Positions 26,871 to 35,519 of a stretch of DNA of 39,891 bases are shown here, in pieces (position 1 is the stretch's first letter; each line of letters starts with the position of its first letter). The position numbers and the translations under genes were made by a program. The DNA is taken from NCBI GenBank assembly GCA_002708995.1, contig PAPT01000016.1, positions 1 to 39,891 on the forward strand. The letters run 5' to 3'. Under the pieces are notes generated by a model. That model was not told the origin of the DNA and made no database searches. It saw nothing but the letters and a program-made list of their open reading frames with translations. This stretch comes from Geminicoccus sp. (GTDB lineage Bacteria; Pseudomonadota; Alphaproteobacteria; UBA7985).

Positions 26871-28103
26871 ATGACGTTACAATCATCGATTGTTGCGACC
26901 CCTGACGCCTGTGCGATTGCCAGCTTCACGAAAGCGCTTTGGCAAATCGAAGAAACTACCCGACGGGTCGTTGCCTGGACCGACGGCTATGAAGGCAGCT
27001 ACCGGAACACAAGGGCGGTTGATGGCGCGGAAGAAGCCGCAGAGTTCATCTGCAAGATGAATGCTAAACCAGCTTACAACGTTGCTATCACGCCAACGGC
27101 TTTGCTGCCCAGCGCAACCTCTCATACTCAAGAGAACTTCCAGCAAGCTCACTTTGCCTGCGTCGACCTTAACGCATGCGGTGACGAGCCAGAGCTCCAG
27201 CAACGCTTGCTCGATCGCTACGGGCAGTCGCGAAGCGGAGGCATCATCGATGCTGCTCTTGAGCTTCCCATCTGCCAGATCTTTCCGCCGAGCATGATTG
27301 TGATCACCGGTACAACCGGGGCTAACGGAAAGCCGCACAAACGCGGGCATCTATACTGGCGCTTGACGGAGCCGTGTCGCGACTCATCTTGGTTCAAGGT
27401 TGTTCTTTCTCGCCTGATCGATCACTTCTGCGCCGATAGGGTAGTGAAGTCGGTCACCCAGCTCCTCCGCGTTGGTGGCACTATCGCATATGGCACGAAG
27501 AAAGGACGACCGCCTGTCGACAAGACCCGCACTGTGCTCCTCCCAGACAACAGTACGAGCCTCGACGAACTAAGCGAGTATCTGGGTGGGGTGAATCTCT
27601 CCCGCCCTACCCAGAACTCCTCTATATTTGCATTCACGAATACGAAGAAGCTGACAGATGGTCGCGAGCGGCGAGCCAGTGACTTGGCGTGGAAGCACGT
27701 CAATGAGTTCGCGCAGCACCATAGCTGCTTGCCGGAGGTCTCAGACGTGATTGCCGGTGTCGAGCTCGATTGGCGGGCCCAGTGCTGCACTGAGGCGCCA
27801 TCAGACAGCTCAAGCCGCGACTACAGCGATCCAGAATGGCTGCGTGGCTGGCTCGAGCAGAAGTGCCAGGACAAGATCAACGCGTTGCAGGACCAAGGCT
27901 GGGCAGATACTGCGATGCAAGGCCACTTTGGTCAGCAGCATGAACCGCCACGGTTTGCACTTAAGTTGTCCGGTGAGATTACGCTTGGACAACTTGACCT
28001 CAGATTTGCCGAAGTGCTTTCGGCAATCTTGTGGAACCGGCAGGCGGACTTTCCAGGCTTTGCCCGCAAGCTTCGGGGTTACTGTTCTGTGTTGGCGCAT
28101 TGA
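26871..28103 (+). CDS. primase-like replication protein of the element (possible AEP/RepB type)
   Basis: The protein has 410 residues from ATG 26871, with a weak ribosome site. AHFACVDLN (D99) recalls motif I of archaeo-eukaryotic primases (hhhDhD/E) but has Asn at 101. KRGHLYWRL (H160) fits motif II. SVTQLLRVGGTIAYGTKKGRP (about 194-214) matches the LRL-x-GT segment of phage and plasmid primases. The upstream frame is open but reads as a shadow of the HTH gene. Residues after about 366 lie opposite an integrase-like minus-strand reading, so the C-terminus may be a fusion product created by a deletion. Whether it still makes primers is doubtful because of the altered motif I. It could also be an unrelated helper protein. 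Confidence 0.55.
   Translation: MTLQSSIVATPDACAIASFTKALWQIEETTRRVVAWTDGYEGSYRNTRAVDGAEEAAEFICKMNAKPAYNVAITPTALLPSATSHTQENFQQAHFACVDLNACGDEPELQQRLLDRYGQSRSGGIIDAALELPICQIFPPSMIVITGTTGANGKPHKRGHLYWRLTEPCRDSSWFKVVLSRLIDHFCADRVVKSVTQLLRVGGTIAYGTKKGRPPVDKTRTVLLPDNSTSLDELSEYLGGVNLSRPTQNSSIFAFTNTKKLTDGRERRASDLAWKHVNEFAQHHSCLPEVSDVIAGVELDWRAQCCTEAPSDSSSRDYSDPEWLRGWLEQKCQDKINALQDQGWADTAMQGHFGQQHEPPRFALKLSGEITLGQLDLRFAEVLSAILWNRQADFPGFARKLRGYCSVLAH
27995..28100 (-). pseudogene. remnant of tyrosine integrase N-terminus
   Basis: On the minus strand, from ATG 28100, the reading is MRQHRTVTPKLAGKAW followed by KVRLPVPQDCRKHFGKSEVKLS. This closely recalls the N-terminal region of phage/ICE tyrosine recombinases (tolerant pattern V.VP.DLR..FGK.E...SL). 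After about 35 residues the likeness stops near 27995, and no catalytic domain follows. The site, 90 bases from the attachment repeat and pointing away from the tRNA, is where such an integrase normally starts. The fragment lies antisense to the end of the primase-like gene. Confidence 0.5.
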
Positions 28104-28188
28104 GTGCCGTTCGGCTATGAATCTTGGTACAAAAGTGCAGATGCGCAAGAGGGCGCATGCCAACTAAGTATCTGTAGTGCGGATGTTT

Positions 28189-28218
28189 TCTGGCTGCTCT
28201 GCCACCCCCCGTAGGAGG

Positions 28219-28234
<16 letters not shown>
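28189..28234. repeat. direct repeat, tRNA-proximal attachment site of the element
   Basis: This 46-bp repeat is identical to 26323-26368. It spans the last 16 bases of tRNA-Glu and 30 bases beyond, including the GCCACC/GGTGGC hairpin that probably ends tRNA transcription. Confidence 0.93.
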
Positions 28235-28294
<60 letters not shown>

Positions 28295-28434
28295 ACAGCA
28301 AAATAAGACTGCGGCACCGAAGTGCCACCCTAGGACTTGGCGTGTATCTAACCCGGAGTTCTCAGCGGTGCAAGCCACTTCTCATGCGCCCATGTCGCGG
28401 GTGGTAGTCGAGGACACCTTGGCTCTCTGTTCGA

Positions 28435-28459
28435 AATTGGTCTATTTTTCAGACCAATT
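28435..28459 (+). promoter_or_regulatory. palindromic operator candidate upstream of glcB
   Basis: AATTGGTCT and AGACCAATT form perfect 9-bp arms around ATTTTTC, 51 bases before the glcB start. The TTGGTC...GACCAA half-sites resemble those of GntR/FadR-subfamily regulators (PdhR, LldR and GlcC types). There is no T-run after it, so it is not a terminator. Which protein binds is unknown; no regulator gene is adjacent. Confidence 0.6.
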
Positions 28460-28510
28460 AAACCCACCGCTGCCCAGCAAGGCTGGCTGCAACCCGAAAG
28501 GCGTGAGACC

Positions 28511-30700
28511 GTGACCCAAGCAAAGGCCCCCACCCGTGAACTTTCCGGACTTACCGTCGACAGCGACCTCGCCGATTTTATCAACGATCAGGTGCTGCCC
28601 GGACTGCCGGTCAGTGAAGCACAGTTCTGGGATGGCCTGGCGGGGATCGTCGGTGATCTTACCGACACCAACCTTGCGCTACTGGCACGGCGCGAAGACC
28701 TGCAGGCGCAGATGGACGACTACCACCGCGCCAACCCCGGGCCGATCCGCGACATGCCCGCCTACGAGGCCTTCCTGCGCTCCATCGGCTATCTGGTCGA
28801 TGCCGGGTCGGACTTTTCCGTCCAGACCAGCAACGTCGACCCCGAGATTGCGACCATCGCCGGGCCACAGCTGGTGGTGCCGGTGATGAACGCCCGCTAC
28901 GCGCTCAATGCTGCTAACGCCCGCTGGGGTTCGCTCTACGATGCGCTCTACGGCACTGACGCCATTGCCGAAGACGGTGGCGCGGAGCGCGGCGGCGCCT
29001 ACAACCCGGTGCGGGGCGAGCGGGTGATTGCGCGCGCCCGGGCCGTGCTCGACGGCAGCGCGCCGCTGGCCGGCGGGGCGTCCTTTGCCGATGCCACCGG
29101 GTTTGCCGTGGTCGACGGCGGGCTGCAGGTTCATCTGAGCGATGGCAAGGCGGCGGGGCTCGCCAACCCGGAGCGCTTCGCGGGCTACCGCGGCGAGCTG
29201 GGCATGCCGACTGCGATCCTGCTGCGCCACAATGGGCTGCACCTCGAGATCCAGATCGACGCCACCCACCCGATCGGCCAGTCCGACCCGGCGCACGTCA
29301 AGGACGTGCTGATCGAAAGTGCGATCTCCACGATCATGGACTGCGAGGACTCGGTCGCAGCCGTCGACGCCGCCGACAAGATTGTCGCCTACAGCAACTG
29401 GCTGGGGCTGATGAAGGGCGACCTCAGCGAGACCTTCGACAAGGGCGGTCGCAGCGTGACCCGTGCCCTCAACCCCGATCGTGACTACAACGCGCCAGAT
29501 AGTGGCTGCCTGCGGCTCAAGGGCCGGGCGCTGATGCTGGTGCGGAATGTCGGCCACCTGATGTCGAACCCCGCCATCCACGACGCCCGGAGCCGGGAGA
29601 TCCAAGAGGGCATCCTCGACGCAATGGTGACGGCGGCCTGTGCCATGCACGACCTGCAGCGCGAGGGCGGCAACTCGCTGCATGGGTCGATCTACGTGGT
29701 CAAACCGAAGATGCACGGCCCCGAAGAGGTCGCCTTCGCCGACCAGTTGTTCGGGCGGGTCGAGGATGCGCTGGGCCTGCCGCGCCACACGATGAAGATG
29801 GGGATCATGGACGAGGAACGACGGACCACCGTCAACCTGCGCGCTTGTATCCGGGCAGCGCAGCACCGGGTGGCCTTTATCAACACCGGTTTCCTCGACC
29901 GCACCGGCGATGAGATGCACACGGCGATGGAAGCGGGCCCGATGATCCGCAAGGCGGAGATGAAGGGCGCGGGCTGGCTCGCCGCCTACGAGGACTGGAA
30001 CGTCGACACCGGGCTGGCCTGCGGGCTTCGCGGGCGGGCGCAAATCGGAAAGGGCATGTGGGCCATGCCCGACCTGATGGCGGCGATGCTGGAGCAGAAG
30101 ATCGGACACCCGCAGGCGGGCGCGAACACGGCGTGGGTGCCCTCACCGACGGCAGCGACCCTGCACGCCCTGCACTACCATCAGGTGCTGGTGGCCGACC
30201 ATCAGGACGCGATTGCCGCCGGCGGGGCGCGGGTCGCGCTGCAGGACATCCTGCGCATCCCGGTCGCCGAGGGCCAGAACTGGTCGCCTGAAGACATCCG
30301 AAACGAGCTGGACAACAATGCTCAGGGCATTCTGGGCTACGTCGTCCGCTGGGTCGATCAGGGCGTGGGCTGCTCCAAGGTGCCGGATATCAACGACGTC
30401 GGCCTGATGGAAGACCGGGCTACGTGCCGGATTTCCTCACAGCACATGGCCAACTGGCTGCACCACGGGGTAGCGAGCGAGGCGGAGGTCATGGCGTCGA
30501 TGCAGAAGATGGCGGCTGTGGTAGACGCCCAGAACGCGCACGATCCGCTCTATCGTGCCATGGCGGCAGACTTCAGCGCCTCGATCGCGTTTGAGGCGGC
30601 CTGCGATCTGGTGTTTAAAGGCCGAGAACAACCCTCGGGTTACACAGAACCCGTGCTGCATGCGCGACGGTTGGAGCTGAAGGCGAGCAGCGCAGCCTGA
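28511..30700 (+). CDS. glcB: malate synthase G
   Basis: The 729-residue protein matches the long GlcB form of malate synthase, which condenses glyoxylate and acetyl-CoA to malate. Family segments include [23 protein letters not shown] near the N-terminus, [21 protein letters not shown]-type [34 protein letters not shown] with the active-site region, and [10 protein letters not shown] near the C-terminus. GTG 28511 has AAAGGCG about 8 bases upstream. There is no isocitrate lyase in this window, so glyoxylate may come from glycolate or purine breakdown. The palindrome upstream suggests substrate-responsive repression. Confidence 0.97.
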   Translation: MTQAKAPTRELSGLTVDSDLADFINDQVLPGLPVSEAQFWDGLAGIVGDLTDTNLALLARREDLQAQMDDYHRANPGPIRDMPAYEAFLRSIGYLVDAGSDFSVQTSNVDPEIATIAGPQLVVPVMNARYALNAANARWGSLYDALYGTDAIAEDGGAERGGAYNPVRGERVIARARAVLDGSAPLAGGASFADATGFAVVDGGLQVHLSDGKAAGLANPERFAGYRGELGMPTAILLRHNGLHLEIQIDATHPIGQSDPAHVKDVLIESAISTIMDCEDSVAAVDAADKIVAYSNWLGLMKGDLSETFDKGGRSVTRALNPDRDYNAPDSGCLRLKGRALMLVRNVGHLMSNPAIHDARSREIQEGILDAMVTAACAMHDLQREGGNSLHGSIYVVKPKMHGPEEVAFADQLFGRVEDALGLPRHTMKMGIMDEERRTTVNLRACIRAAQHRVAFINTGFLDRTGDEMHTAMEAGPMIRKAEMKGAGWLAAYEDWNVDTGLACGLRGRAQIGKGMWAMPDLMAAMLEQKIGHPQAGANTAWVPSPTAATLHALHYHQVLVADHQDAIAAGGARVALQDILRIPVAEGQNWSPEDIRNELDNNAQGILGYVVRWVDQGVGCSKVPDINDVGLMEDRATCRISSQHMANWLHHGVASEAEVMASMQKMAAVVDAQNAHDPLYRAMAADFSASIAFEAACDLVFKGREQPSGYTEPVLHARRLELKASSAA

Positions 30701-30703
30701 ATC

Positions 30704-30723
30704 GGACCCACTCGGCGGGGTCC
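30704..30723 (+). terminator. possible terminator hairpin after glcB
   Basis: GGACCC and GGGTCC arms with an 8-base loop begin 4 bases after the glcB stop. No U-tract follows, so strength is doubtful. Confidence 0.4.
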
Positions 30724-30874
30724 ATACGGTGGTCACCACTGCACAGAGTGAGCCCGGAGGTGGCGCGCTGCGCGCGCCACGAAGATTTAAAGTTAACAAA
30801 GTCGATGCTGAGGCGAAAGACGGAGGCGAAGCCGACCGACCGCGCAGCGGGCGAGTTGTGCGACGCTTGGCCCC

Positions 30875-30895
30875 GCCGCGCGAAGCGCGGTCGGG
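30875..30895 (-). repeat. 21-bp palindromic core shared with 10039-10059
   Basis: This is the reverse complement of the core at 10039-10059, identical over 21 bases. It sits at the centre of a longer inverted repeat whose outer parts (AGTTG near 30854, CAACTT near 30908) can also pair with mismatches. Confidence 0.6.
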
Positions 30896-30923
30896 GACAA
30901 GTCGGCGCAACTTCTTTCAGCAG

Positions 30924-31090
30924 ACACTCAACACGCTCCGCTTTGAGTGTCGTTCCACCCAATATCTGCAACGCGCTCAAAGGCGCAGCCGTGTTGAGCG
31001 CAAAGTTAAAGCGGCGCTCACAGCGAAGTGTTTTGAGCGCAAAGCGAAAACGCACTCAAAGGCGAAGCCGTTTTACGCGCAGAGGGAAAA
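30924..31090. repeat. array of four related hairpins, about 40-bp period
   Basis: There are four inverted repeats. The first is ACACTCAA/TTGAGTGT at 30924-30950, the second GCGCTCAA/TTGAGCGC at 30973-31001, and the third GCGCTCA/TGAGCGC at 31014-31040. A degenerate fourth copy lies at about 31051-31080. Linkers share GCAAAG-like words. The loops contain GCGAAG or GCGCAGC. Confidence 0.7.
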
Positions 31091-31107
31091 CCCGCCACCA
31101 TCAGAGC

Positions 31108-32397
31108 CTATTCGACCATCAGCGCCAGCCCCTTGAGGTATGCGCCCTCGCTGAACCCCAGATCGACCACGTGATCAGCCGCGGCGGTCAGGCGCCGGGC
31201 CACCCGCCCTCGCCGCTGATTGTCAGCAAGCGCCAGCGTCACTGCTTTCTGGAAGGCCTCCGGCTTCACTGCACCCGAGCACGAGAACGTCAGCAGCATG
31301 CCCCCGGCCTCCAGCAGCGGCACCGCCGCCCGGCTCATCTTGCGATAGGCGTGCAGCGCCCGCTCCAGCCCCGCGCTCGAGGCTGCAAATTTCGGCGGAT
31401 CCAGGATGATCAGGTCAAATTTCCGCTGCTCCCCGGCAAAGCCCTCCAGCGCCTTGAACACGTCGCTGCACAGATGCGGAAAGCGTGGGTCGTCGGCGTC
31501 GAGGCCGTTGCGGGCAAAATTTGCCGATGACAAATCCAGCGCCGGCTGCGAGCTGTCCACCGACACCACCTCCCGTGCACCGCCAAGGGCCGCCTGCACC
31601 GAAAACCCGCCCGTGTAGGAAAAGCAGTTCAATACCCGCTGGTCCCCGGCCAGCTGGCGCACCAGCGCGCGGTTCTCGGCCTGATCGAGGTAAAAGCCGG
31701 TTTTGTGGCCGCGCTCGATGTCCACGCCGAAGCGGGCGCCGAATTCCTCGATCTCGATCGCTAGGCTGGACGAGCCAGGTGAGCCGGGTTCAGCATTTTC
31801 GGTGGTCTCAGCGCCTGCACTTGCAACCGCGCCCTCGCCCACGCCCCGTTCCTCCGAGCCCTCACCCCGCGCCCAGCCCGCGCGCTTATCGAGGCCTTCC
31901 TTGGCGCGACTGTCGCTGTCTGAGCGCTCGTAGATTGCCCGCGGCGCAACCACTGCCTCCAGCGTATTGAGGATCACCTCGCGCCAGTACGCCATCGGCG
32001 AGCTGTTGATCTGTACCACCAGCACGTCGGCAAAGCGGTCGACGACCAGCCCCGGCAGGCGGTCGCCCTCGGCGTTGATCAGCCGGCACCCGCCCGCTGC
32101 ATCCATCCGTCCCAGCCGCCGGCGCAGGCCCACTGCCGTCCGGATCCGTCGCTCGAAGAAACCGGCATCGACCGCCTCATCTGGGTCGAGGGTCCAGACC
32201 CGCGCGCGGATCTGGCTCTTGGGCGAATAGCCCGCGCGCGCGATCCACCGACCGTCGAAGCTGACGACATCTGCCGTCCAGCCCGGCTGAGGGCTGTCCT
32301 CGACCCGCTCAATCGCGCCGGAGAAGATCCACGGATGGCCGTGGCGGATGTGGCGCTCCTTACCCCCTTTGAGCACGATTTTCGGATGCAGCGGCAT
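31108..32397 (-). CDS. rlmI: 23S rRNA (cytosine-C5) methyltransferase RlmI-like, class I SAM-dependent
   Basis: ATG 32397 gives 429 residues and matches the family start MPLHPKIVLKGGKERHI, with AGAGACAGG upstream. An N-terminal PUA domain (HPWIFSGAIERV to AGYSPKSQIRARVWT) is followed by the RlmI linker (INAEGDRLPGLVVDRF) and the SAM domain (GHKTGFYLDQAENR, VLNCFSYTGGFSV, DLIILDPPKFA). A catalytic-Cys region follows at LLTFSCSGAV. Homologues modify C1962 of 23S rRNA. Residues about 178-212 are a low-complexity Gly/Ala/Glu/Ser insert at a linker, longer than usual. It diverges from the oligopeptidase gene over 75 bases. Confidence 0.9.
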   Translation of the reverse strand: MPLHPKIVLKGGKERHIRHGHPWIFSGAIERVEDSPQPGWTADVVSFDGRWIARAGYSPKSQIRARVWTLDPDEAVDAGFFERRIRTAVGLRRRLGRMDAAGGCRLINAEGDRLPGLVVDRFADVLVVQINSSPMAYWREVILNTLEAVVAPRAIYERSDSDSRAKEGLDKRAGWARGEGSEERGVGEGAVASAGAETTENAEPGSPGSSSLAIEIEEFGARFGVDIERGHKTGFYLDQAENRALVRQLAGDQRVLNCFSYTGGFSVQAALGGAREVVSVDSSQPALDLSSANFARNGLDADDPRFPHLCSDVFKALEGFAGEQRKFDLIILDPPKFAASSAGLERALHAYRKMSRAAVPLLEAGGMLLTFSCSGAVKPEAFQKAVTLALADNQRRGRVARRLTAAADHVVDLGFSEGAYLKGLALMVE

Positions 32398-32472
32398 GGC
32401 CTGTCTCTTATCAATGAATGCTTGGGAACCTATGTAACCTGAAACCCGAGCCCAGAGGAGCCAAGGCCCTGC

Positions 32473-34578
32473 ATGTTTGACCTTAGCCAAGCCCCTACCC
32501 CACCGCGCGCCGAGCGGCGCCCGAGCACAGACAGCCACCACGGCATCACCCGCAGCGATGATTTCGCCTGGCTGCGCGTGGACAACTGGGCCGAGGTCAT
32601 GGCCGACCCGAGCGTGCTGGCAGACGATGTGCGCGGCTATCTGGAGGCAGAGAACGCCTACGCCGCCACCGTCCTCGCCCCGACCGAAGCGCTGCAGGAA
32701 GCGCTGTTCAGTGAGTTCCGCGGCCGGATCAAGGAAGACGACCAGTCACCCGCGGTCAAAGACGGCCCCTACGCCTACTACGTCCGGTTCCGCACCGGCG
32801 GTCAGTACGCCGTCCACTGCCGCAAGGACCGAGACGATACGGGCGAGGGCTCGGAACGCATCATCTTCGACGGCGACAAGGAAGCAGAGGGCCACGACTA
32901 CTTCCGCATGGCCGGGGCAACGGTCAGCGACGATCACCGGCTCATGGCGTGGGGCGTGGATACCAAGGGCTCGGAGTTCTATACCTTGCAGATCCGTGAT
33001 CTGGACAGCGGCGAGGACCACACCGACAGCCTCGAACGCACCACCGGCGGAGCGGTCTGGGCGCCGGACGGCCTGTCGCTATTCTACACCTGGCAGGACA
33101 ACAACCACCGCCCCTGCAAGATTTTCCGGCACGTGCTGGGCACGGAACAGGACGCCGACAAGCTGATCTACGAAGAGGCCGACCCGGGATTCTTCGTCAG
33201 TGTCTCCGGCACCGGCGACGACCGGTTCCTGCTGGTTGGCGCCAACGACCACCAGACCACCGAAGTCTGGGTCGCCGACCTACAGGCGCCGACCTTTGCG
33301 CTCAAGTGTGTCGCCCCGCGCGAAACCGGTCACGAATACAGCCTCGAGCGCGCCGGCGATCACTGGTTCATCAGCACCAATCAGGACGGCGCCGTCGACT
33401 TCCAGATCATGCGCACCGAAATCGGCCGGGAAGAGCGCGAGCACTGGCAACCGTGGCAGCCACATGTACCGGGTCGCCTGATCCGAGGGCTGGACGGCTA
33501 TAAGGGCTTTCTGGCGGTGCTGCAGGCTGAACGCGCCCTGCCCTCGATCGTCGTCCACGACCTGAACGCCGGGACATCCCACAGCATCGCCTTCGACGAG
33601 GACGCCTACGCACTCGGGCTGCACGGTTCAGCGGAGTGGGACACCAGTGAAACCCGCTTCGGCTACGAAAGCCCGTCCACCCCGAGCCAGATTTTCGACT
33701 ACGATATGGCCAGCACCACCCGCAGCCTGATCAAGCAGCAGGAAGTCCCCAGCGGTCACAACCCGGCCGACTACGTCGTGCGTCGGATCATGGCGCACAG
33801 CCACGACGGCACCGACGTGCCGGTGACGGTCATGCACCACCGCGATACCACGCTGGACGGCAGCGCGCCGCTGTACCTCTACGGCTACGGCTCCTATGGC
33901 ATGTCCATGCCGGCGAACTTCTCGATCAAGCGGCTGTCGCTGGCCGACCGCGGCCTGATCACGGCCACCGCCCACGTCCGCGGCGGCGCCGACATGGGCT
34001 ACGGCTGGTACCTCGACGGCAAGCTCGAGCACAAGACCAACACCTTCCACGACTTCATCGCCGCACGGGACGCGCTGGTTGATCTGGGCTGGGCTGATCC
34101 CGCGCGGGTAGCCGCCGAGGGCGCCTCGGCAGGCGGCATGCTCATGGGGGCCATCGCCAACATGGCACCCGAGAAGTTCGCCGCCATCGTCGGCGGGGTC
34201 CCCTTTGTCGACGTGTTGACCACCATGCTCGACGACAGCCTGCCGCTGACCCCACCGGAATGGCCCGAATGGGGCAACCCCATCGCCAGCGCCGAAGACT
34301 ACGCCCGCATGGCCGCCTACTCCCCCATCGATAACGTCGAGGCCAAGGCCTACCCCGCCATCCTCGCCACCGGCGGGCTGACCGACCCGCGCGTGACCTA
34401 CTGGGAGCCGGCCAAGTGGGTCGCGACCCTTCGCGAGCGCCGCACCGACGACGGACTGACCCTGATGCACATGAACATGGGCGCGGGCCACGGCGGGGCC
34501 TCGGGCCGCTTCGACGGCATGCGCGAGGACGCCCGCGACTGGGCCTTCCTGCTTTGGGTGCTTGGGGTCAAGGCGTGA
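32473..34578 (+). CDS. ptrB: oligopeptidase B (S9A prolyl oligopeptidase family)
   Basis: This 701-residue serine peptidase has an N-terminal beta-propeller (from about 70 to 410) and a C-terminal alpha/beta-hydrolase domain. The catalytic triad is S552 in EGASAGGM, D638 in GLTDPRV and H673 in GAGHGG. The YLYGYGSYG and RGGADMGYGWY segments are typical of oligopeptidase B, which cuts short peptides after Lys or Arg in the cytoplasm. No signal peptide is seen. The stop overlaps the next gene's GTG start in a GTGA, so the two are translated together. Confidence 0.93.
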   Translation: MFDLSQAPTPPRAERRPSTDSHHGITRSDDFAWLRVDNWAEVMADPSVLADDVRGYLEAENAYAATVLAPTEALQEALFSEFRGRIKEDDQSPAVKDGPYAYYVRFRTGGQYAVHCRKDRDDTGEGSERIIFDGDKEAEGHDYFRMAGATVSDDHRLMAWGVDTKGSEFYTLQIRDLDSGEDHTDSLERTTGGAVWAPDGLSLFYTWQDNNHRPCKIFRHVLGTEQDADKLIYEEADPGFFVSVSGTGDDRFLLVGANDHQTTEVWVADLQAPTFALKCVAPRETGHEYSLERAGDHWFISTNQDGAVDFQIMRTEIGREEREHWQPWQPHVPGRLIRGLDGYKGFLAVLQAERALPSIVVHDLNAGTSHSIAFDEDAYALGLHGSAEWDTSETRFGYESPSTPSQIFDYDMASTTRSLIKQQEVPSGHNPADYVVRRIMAHSHDGTDVPVTVMHHRDTTLDGSAPLYLYGYGSYGMSMPANFSIKRLSLADRGLITATAHVRGGADMGYGWYLDGKLEHKTNTFHDFIAARDALVDLGWADPARVAAEGASAGGMLMGAIANMAPEKFAAIVGGVPFVDVLTTMLDDSLPLTPPEWPEWGNPIASAEDYARMAAYSPIDNVEAKAYPAILATGGLTDPRVTYWEPAKWVATLRERRTDDGLTLMHMNMGAGHGGASGRFDGMREDARDWAFLLWVLGVKA

Positions 34579-35519
34579 GGCTTGATGCCGCGCGGGGCCT
34601 TCGCCCTGCGGCGATAGCCTTCTTGGGGGCCGGTCTGATCACCTTGCTGGGTGGGGCGCTGGGCCCCCTTGCCCCTATCGCGCTGGCACAGACCGGAGCA
34701 GGAGCAGGAGCAGAAGCACGAGCGGCAACCCCGCTCACCCAGCCCCTGCCTCCACCCGCCGACGAGGGCCGCTGCTGCGGGATTTCACGGCGCTTTGTCT
34801 ACCACCCCAAACCGACCCCGGGGCAGCCGTGGCCGGGCCTGCCACCATTCCAGACCCTGCGCTACACCGGCGCCGACGGGCAGCCGCTGGCCACCTGGTT
34901 CTGGCCGGGCAGCCGCAGCGATAACCCGCCACTGACGGTCTTCTTTCACGGTAACGCCGGCAATTTCGAGGACTCGACCCGCTACACCGCCGGGCTGATC
35001 GCGGCGGGCTACCCGGTGTTGCTGCCCGAATACCGCGGCTATGGCGGCCTGCCCGGAACGCCGACCGAAGCGGGGCTGCGCCGGGACGCACAGGCGGCCC
35101 TGAGCGTGGCGCAGCAGCTCGGCTGGCCGCCGGAAAACACCCTTATCGCCGGGCACTCGCTGGGCGGCGCGCTGGCGCTGCACGCCCTGCACGATCAGGG
35201 GCAGATCGCCCGCGGCGCCATTATCATGAGCACCTTTACCAGCCTGCCGGATATGGCCGGGGTCGCGGGCTGGCTGATGGCCGACCGCTTCGACAATCTC
35301 AGTCTGGCTGCGAGGACGGTGACGCCGGTTGTCTGGGTGCACGGCACCATGGACCGGCTGATCGCCAACAAGCACGGCCACCGTCTGTTCGCCGCCCTAC
35401 CCAAGGCGACGCCCAAGGCCTTCATCGCGATTGAAGCCGCCCACGCCGACCGGCATGGGGTCTATCAGGGGGCAATGGTCGAGGCCATGGCCTGGCACCA
35501 GACCCGCGCGGCGGACTAG
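34575..35519 (+). CDS. exported alpha/beta hydrolase (ABHD13/BEM46-like)
   Basis: The start is GTG 34575, overlapping the ptrB stop, giving 314 residues. The N-terminus looks like a signal peptide or membrane anchor (VRLDAARG, then FLGAGLITLLGGAL up to ALAQ). The hydrolase domain follows with VFFHGNAGNFEDS, EYRGYGGLPGTPTE, the nucleophile elbow GHSLGGALAL, an Asp in HGTMDRLI and a His in EAAHADRHG. Two adjacent cysteines (GRCCGIS) after the signal could carry a disulfide or lipid, though the lipobox is poor. Substrate unknown. Its stop shares CTAG with the opposing gene's stop. Confidence 0.85.
   Translation: MRLDAARGLRPAAIAFLGAGLITLLGGALGPLAPIALAQTGAGAGAEARAATPLTQPLPPPADEGRCCGISRRFVYHPKPTPGQPWPGLPPFQTLRYTGADGQPLATWFWPGSRSDNPPLTVFFHGNAGNFEDSTRYTAGLIAAGYPVLLPEYRGYGGLPGTPTEAGLRRDAQAALSVAQQLGWPPENTLIAGHSLGGALALHALHDQGQIARGAIIMSTFTSLPDMAGVAGWLMADRFDNLSLAARTVTPVVWVHGTMDRLIANKHGHRLFAALPKATPKAFIAIEAAHADRHGVYQGAMVEAMAWHQTRAAD

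Larger units (their letters stand above)
30724..31107. other. intergenic region with palindromes and hairpin array
   Basis: This is the gap between the convergent ends of glcB and rlmI. I see no credible gene. It contains a long imperfect palindrome of about 60 bases around 30853-30912 and, to its right, a series of related hairpins to about 31090. The composition is rich in GCGAAGC- and GAGCGCAAAG-like words, as in the gap at 9956-10377. Confidence 0.6.

Noticed and set aside
26883..27350. Minus-strand frames inside the island opposite the primase-like gene (also 27422-27790)
   Set aside because: I saw no integrase catalytic motifs (R..HxxR..Y) or other domain in them. Only the short 27995-28100 segment resembles an integrase.
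28313..28326. GGCAC-TTCG-GTGCC hairpin upstream of tRNA-Glu as terminator
   Set aside because: No gene lies upstream on that strand. The tetraloop hairpin is real, but its role cannot be supported.
28679..30109. Minus-strand open frame of 476 codons opposite glcB
   Set aside because: It is a shadow of malate synthase G, with no protein-like features.
30924..31090. Hairpin array as a CRISPR
   Set aside because: The repeats are imperfect palindromes at a constant short period, with no unique spacers and no cas genes.
30748..31530. Plus-strand open frame across the glcB-rlmI gap
   Set aside because: It is made of the hairpin array and the antisense of rlmI. The repeated Arg/Lys/Ser sense comes from the DNA repeats.
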